A stretch of DNA of 64,000 nucleotides from Phymatolithon calcareum. Lineage: Eukaryota > Rhodophyta > Florideophyceae > Hapalidiales. Location: NCBI GenBank assembly GCA_977006965.1, contig OZ345365.1:1736001-1800000 (forward strand), given 5' to 3'. The notes below the pieces were generated by a model. The model searched no databases. It worked only from the letters and a program-made list of their open reading frames with translations, and was not told where the DNA came from. The position numbers and the translations under genes were made by a program. Of this stretch, positions 63,292 to 64,000 are shown in pieces (within the stretch, counting starts at the first letter, position 1; the number at the start of each line of letters is the position of its first letter).

Positions 63292-64000
63292 TGTCCATCC
63301 ACCCTAGCGGTGTGATCATGTAGTTCCTGCAGTCTTGCCTCATCTACACACCGACGGATGATAGAAACAATCAGCTTCTCGTGAACGAGGGTGTACTGCA
63401 ATGATCGCTCATATCCCAAGCTCTCTCGGGAACGCCCCATGAGCTACAGCGCAGCAAGGTTGAGGCCCTGTGCATGCAACAAGGCAGGTTGCATGACTTT
63501 TCAAAATACCCCCACACGAAACTTTGTTCATCTCGCCAATAATGATTCTACGGAACTTATGGCGTGAACTCAAGGGATGCGTTTTGAGGAATACAGGGAT
63601 TGTAAAGCATGGCATGCTACTGCGGTGGAATGCTCCCCCCCTTTCGGACACCGTCAAAAGTACATTCATATTTAAATAATTTGCTCAAAAATTATTTATT
63701 TCTCGGAATAGCGAGACCCAAGTAAATGATTTTCTTCTCCAAGTTGTCGAATACATAACTCTAGGGATCCTTTTCCAAGAATTAATTTATATCTATTTCT
63801 GAGGTAATGAAGAACGCATCAGAAATGTTGGACTGGTCTTCGCTTATTGAGCAAAAACACAATTCCTATTCTGATGCAGGAGGTGGTTCTATGGACAAAC
63901 TGACGTTTACATTGTACGTACACAGCACTCTTGTGCACGTTTGATGCAAGGGCAGCGGTCGCCACAGCACCACTTGTACATGTGGTACACATAGTTTAGG
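63292..64000. other. Window end, nothing recognised
   Basis: Short frames only. Confidence 0.45.

Overview
The window looks like nuclear DNA of a eukaryote with compact, apparently intronless genes scattered among many decayed mobile elements. A red seaweed of the Chondrus type fits the gene style, but this is an inference: no rRNA, organelle gene or other diagnostic marker is present. There are no bacterial operons, CRISPR arrays or convincing tRNA genes.

Four ordinary-looking host genes can be supported. They are a 179-residue protein resembling the C-terminal domain of alanyl-tRNA synthetase (8251-8790), a large secreted glycoprotein-like ORF (9794-11662), an ankyrin-repeat protein (21622-22416) and a small atypical SDR/NAD(P)-binding protein (44344-45009). 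All four share a striking composition: a C-rich leader and first half, then a G/T-rich second half of the coding strand. Two large Sel1-like (TPR-class) repeat genes also occur. One is intact (14531-15976, minus, 11 repeats). The other is much larger (59104-62246, plus, about 22 repeats) and is broken by a 452-bp retro-inserted sequence. Two further Sel1 relics lie at 17.7 kb and 41.0-41.5 kb.

Most of the rest is mobile DNA. A structurally complete hAT transposon occupies 27329-33023 (5,695 bp, 8-bp target duplication TTATGCGG, matching ends, a 751-codon open transposase and a GC-rich cargo-like segment). Two copies of one Mutator-like (MULE) family sit at 2578-3749 and 50754-52095, the second with 85-bp inverted repeats and a 10-bp target duplication; a diverged relative follows at 52.2-53.0 kb. 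A pogo/Tigger-like element (34582-36376) is inserted into a copia RNase H relic. A copia pol relic lies at 54.6-56.9 kb (minus), two 3' ends of another LTR element with polypurine tract and LTR lie at 57.9-58.5 and 62.4-63.07 kb, and a LINE-type reverse transcriptase relic is at 18.5 kb.

Two retroposon families are the most unusual content. One shares a roughly 90-bp 3' module ending in a (TTC)n tail, attached to different 5' bodies and flanked by 9-16 bp target duplications (at least eight copies, one with an internal VNTR and nested in another copy). The other comprises 5'-truncated copies of an unknown transcript that all stop at the same point, just after an AATAAA signal (46.9, 57.3 and 60.1 kb). 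The third of these is what breaks the large Sel1 gene. Several perfect long hairpins (16.7, 19.4 and 39.1-39.2 kb) and a long imperfect fold-back (5.7 kb) are not explained by genes.
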